NCBI RefSeq assembly: GCF_001636695.1 | Contig: NZ_LGEL01000019.1 | Coordinates: 62,001-126,000, forward strand | Origin: Pedobacter panaciterrae | Lineage (GTDB): Bacteria > Bacteroidota > Bacteroidia > Sphingobacteriales > Sphingobacteriaceae | Reading direction: 5' to 3' | DNA: 64,000 bases | In this document: one piece after another, positions 62,046 to 64,000 of the stretch | How the letters are laid out: every line of letters begins with the position of its first letter | How positions within the stretch are numbered: the stretch's first letter is position 1 | The notes under the pieces: model-generated | Database searches by the model: none | Told to the model about the DNA's origin: nothing | Seen by the model: only the letters and a program-made list of their open reading frames with translations | Program-made: the position numbers and the translations under genes

Positions 62046-62774
62046 TTAAATAGAAAGGGCTTCACAGGCTTTTTCAGCTGCAAGTTTTTCAGCATTTTTC
62101 TTATTATAATCTCTGCCGGTACCATAGCTTTCTCCTTCAATAACAGCCTGTATTGTAAACAATTTAGTGCTTTCACCTTCTCCGTTTTGGATCATATCAA
62201 AAGATATATCTTTACCATGGCGCTGGCACCATTCAATCAGTTTACTCTTAAAATTAGTTTCTGTAAGCTCCAGAGTATGAATATCAATATACGGCTTTAC
62301 TATTCTTTTAAGCAGAAAATCTTTGGTGAAATTATATCCTTTATCAAGATATACAGCACCTACAAGGGCTTCAAATGCATCTCCAAGCATAGAATGATGC
62401 TTGGTCTGTATGTTTACGGCCTTTTGATCAAAAACAATCAATTGATCAAAACCCATCTTTCTTGCAAGCTGATTTAGGTTGGCACGATTTACAATTTTTG
62501 ACCGCATTTCTGTTAAAAAGCCCTCTTCCTTATAAGGATAACTTTTAAACAATAATTCTGCAATTACGGATCCCAGGATCGCATCGCCAAGAAACTCTAA
62601 ACGTTCATTACTACTCCGGCTACCGTTTTTTAGGATTTTTGCCACAGACCTGTGCCTGAACGCCATTTTATACAAAACAGTATTTCCAGGCACAAAGCCT
62701 AAAATGTTGTTCAACTTTTTTATAAAGTCTTTATCAGACGATAGATAAAGCTTATACAGGTCAAATAATGGCAT
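62046..62774 (-). CDS. rnc: Ribonuclease III
   Basis: A 242-residue double-strand-specific RNase. The catalytic signature NERLEFLGDAILG (about 56-68) and the second motif region HSMLGDAFEALVGAVYLDKG are intact, and a C-terminal dsRBD (about 170-240) ends with AEKLAAEKA. It processes rRNA precursors and could cut the long hairpins made by transcribed inverted repeats in this genome. It follows fabF on the same strand, the usual order in Bacteroidota. Confidence 0.95.
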   Translation of the reverse strand: MPLFDLYKLYLSSDKDFIKKLNNILGFVPGNTVLYKMAFRHRSVAKILKNGSRSSNERLEFLGDAILGSVIAELLFKSYPYKEEGFLTEMRSKIVNRANLNQLARKMGFDQLIVFDQKAVNIQTKHHSMLGDAFEALVGAVYLDKGYNFTKDFLLKRIVKPYIDIHTLELTETNFKSKLIEWCQRHGKDISFDMIQNGEGESTKLFTIQAVIEGESYGTGRDYNKKNAEKLAAEKACEALSI

Positions 62775-62794
62775 TAAATTATTGCAAAATTAAA

Positions 62795-62814
62795 GGAGGC
62801 TAACAATAGCCTCC
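62795..62814 (-). terminator. Terminator hairpin between fabF and rnc
   Basis: GGAGGCTA (62795-62802) pairs with TAGCCTCC (62807-62814), 4-nt loop. Read on the minus strand it follows the fabF stop and is followed by a T-rich stretch; a possible rnc -7 box (TAATTTTG, 62792-62785) overlaps its tail. Confidence 0.75.
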
Positions 62815-62826
62815 ACAAAGTGCTTT

Positions 62827-64000
62827 TTATTCTTCGTATTTTTTGAAAATCACAGAAGCATTGTGACCTCCAAACCCAAAAGTGTTACTTAAGGCTGCAC
62901 GGATAGGCCTCTTTTGTGCCTCATTAAAGGTGAAATTTAATTTCGGATCAAATGCAGGGTCATCAGTAAAGTGGTTAATAGTAGGAGGTACTATATCATT
63001 TTTTACAGCAAGGATAGATGCAATTGCTTCAATAGCTCCTGCAGCACCCAATAAATGTCCTGTCATAGATTTTGTAGAGCTGATGTTTAATTTATAAGCA
63101 TCTTCTCCAAACAAATCAACAATAGCTTTTGTCTCAGAAATATCTCCCAACGGAGTTGAGGTCCCATGAACATTGATATAATCAATGTCCGCAGTAGTTA
63201 AGCCCGCGTCTTTAAGTGCATTTGTCATTACCATTTTTGCGCCCAATCCTTGCGGATGTGGAGCCGTAATATGGTTCGCATCTGCGCTCATTCCACCGCC
63301 AACTAATTCGGCATAGATCTTAGCACCTCTTTTCTTAGCATGTTCAAGCTCTTCCAAAATAATGGTTCCTGCACCTTCGCCGGCAACAAAGCCATCACGG
63401 TCTTTATCAAACGGTCTTGAAGCTGTTTGGGGATCATCATTTCTGGTCGATAAGGCATGCATTGCATTAAAACCTCCAATTCCAGCTTCGTTAATGATTG
63501 CCTCAGATCCACCGCTAATCACAATGTCGCACATATTCAAACGAATATAATTGTACGCATCGATCATTGCATTTGTAGACGAAGCACATGCAGAAACCGT
63601 AGCAAAATTGGGACCTCTAAGTCCATATTTTATAGAAATATGGCCAGGAACAATGTCAATTATTACTTTAGGAATAAAGAACGGATTCATGCGTGGAGTA
63701 CCATCGCCTAAAAAGAAGTTCTTCATTTCATCCTGAAATGTTTTAAAGCCGCCAATGCCCGAGCCCCAAATTACGCCAACACGGTTGGTATCGATTTGTG
63801 AAAAATCGAAATTACCATCCTTTACAGCTTCATCTGTGGCTACCAAAGCATATTGAACAAATGGATCTAGCTTGCGCGCTTCCTTTTTGTCCAAAAAATC
63901 TTCTGGATTGAAGTTTTTAAGCTCACATGCAAATTTGGTTTTGAACTTTGATGTGTCAAAACCTGTAATGGGGCCAGCGCCACTCACCCCATTTAACAGG
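62827..64000 (-). CDS. fabF: 3-oxoacyl-ACP synthase II, 5' end cut by window edge
   Basis: About 390 codons are visible; the frame continues past 64000 (LLNG then VSGAGPITGFD), so the first codons are missing. The catalytic Cys is in TVSACASSTNA, with the two His in HGTSTP and GHLLGAAGA and NTFGFGGHNAS at the end, giving the Cys-His-His triad of KAS II. It elongates acyl-ACP with malonyl-ACP in fatty-acid synthesis. Upstream acpP is expected outside the window. Confidence 0.95.
   Translation of the reverse strand, partial: LLNGVSGAGPITGFDTSKFKTKFACELKNFNPEDFLDKKEARKLDPFVQYALVATDEAVKDGNFDFSQIDTNRVGVIWGSGIGGFKTFQDEMKNFFLGDGTPRMNPFFIPKVIIDIVPGHISIKYGLRGPNFATVSACASSTNAMIDAYNYIRLNMCDIVISGGSEAIINEAGIGGFNAMHALSTRNDDPQTASRPFDKDRDGFVAGEGAGTIILEELEHAKKRGAKIYAELVGGGMSADANHITAPHPQGLGAKMVMTNALKDAGLTTADIDYINVHGTSTPLGDISETKAIVDLFGEDAYKLNISSTKSMTGHLLGAAGAIEAIASILAVKNDIVPPTINHFTDDPAFDPKLNFTFNEAQKRPIRAALSNTFGFGGHNASVIFKKYEE

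Overview
The window looks like chromosomal DNA from a member of the Bacteroidota, most likely the Sphingobacteriaceae (Pedobacter-like). This rests on the low-to-moderate GC, a SusC/SusD outer-membrane pair with accessory lipoprotein, TAnnTTTG-type promoters with weak ribosome-binding sites, a YXWGXW-type exported protein, an acylornithine-type carbamoyltransferase arginine operon, and the fabF-rnc order. It reads as core genome: no insertion sequence, prophage, CRISPR array, tRNA or rRNA gene was recognised. The assignment is an inference from gene content.

Layout. 1-1408: start of glnS (minus strand), then a stand-alone B12-binding protein and a crotonase. 1580-6085: a signalling cluster of sigma-54 response regulator, double-PAS histidine kinase, and a receiver-PAS-kinase whose H-box lacks its histidine. 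6099-8308: AI-2E-type transporter and a YtxH / holin-like / hypothetical envelope cluster. 8458-8696: a perfect 85-bp inverted repeat with a tandem tail. 8726-13138: aspS, then an ECF sigma factor, a putative anti-sigma protein and a DUF4097-like repeat protein. 13225-19242: TerC, nucleoid protein, bestrophin, MHS-type transporter, rRNA methyltransferase. 19443-25656: csaA, tadA, superoxide dismutase convergent with oxyR, GDP-fucose synthase, trmB, and an alkylation-repair pair (alkyltransferase-like protein and Tag). 25773-32230: polA, metal-dependent hydrolase, YbaB, M28 peptidase, FAD oxidoreductase.

32279-40418 is the arginine operon: promoter, a 44-codon leader ORF with rare Arg codons and overlapping alternative hairpins, a GNAT acyltransferase, argG, argC, argD, argF', argB, proC and argE'. 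argH lies apart at 52554. The carbamoyltransferase carries Val at the position that separates acetyl- from succinyl-ornithine enzymes, so the pathway probably runs through N-succinyl intermediates. The GNAT protein with a Cys cluster is the candidate for the first step.

40599-48599: SusC, SusD, a lipid-binding-like lipoprotein and a TPR sensor kinase with LuxR regulator. 48695-52480: a half-size VOC protein, AraC regulator, an exported M14-like protein, an OmpA-domain protein and a half-size EamA transporter. 52554-64000: argH, aminotransferase, prfC, YXWGXW protein, RsmI-like methyltransferase, nadD-gmk-yicC, an exported protein, rnc and the 3' part of fabF.

The most unusual features are (i) a family of intergenic inverted repeats whose outer and inner blocks are constant while the middle block varies between copies yet always stays complementary within a copy, (ii) the arginine leader, (iii) the GNAT Cys cluster and ArgF' Val90, and (iv) the histidine-less kinase.
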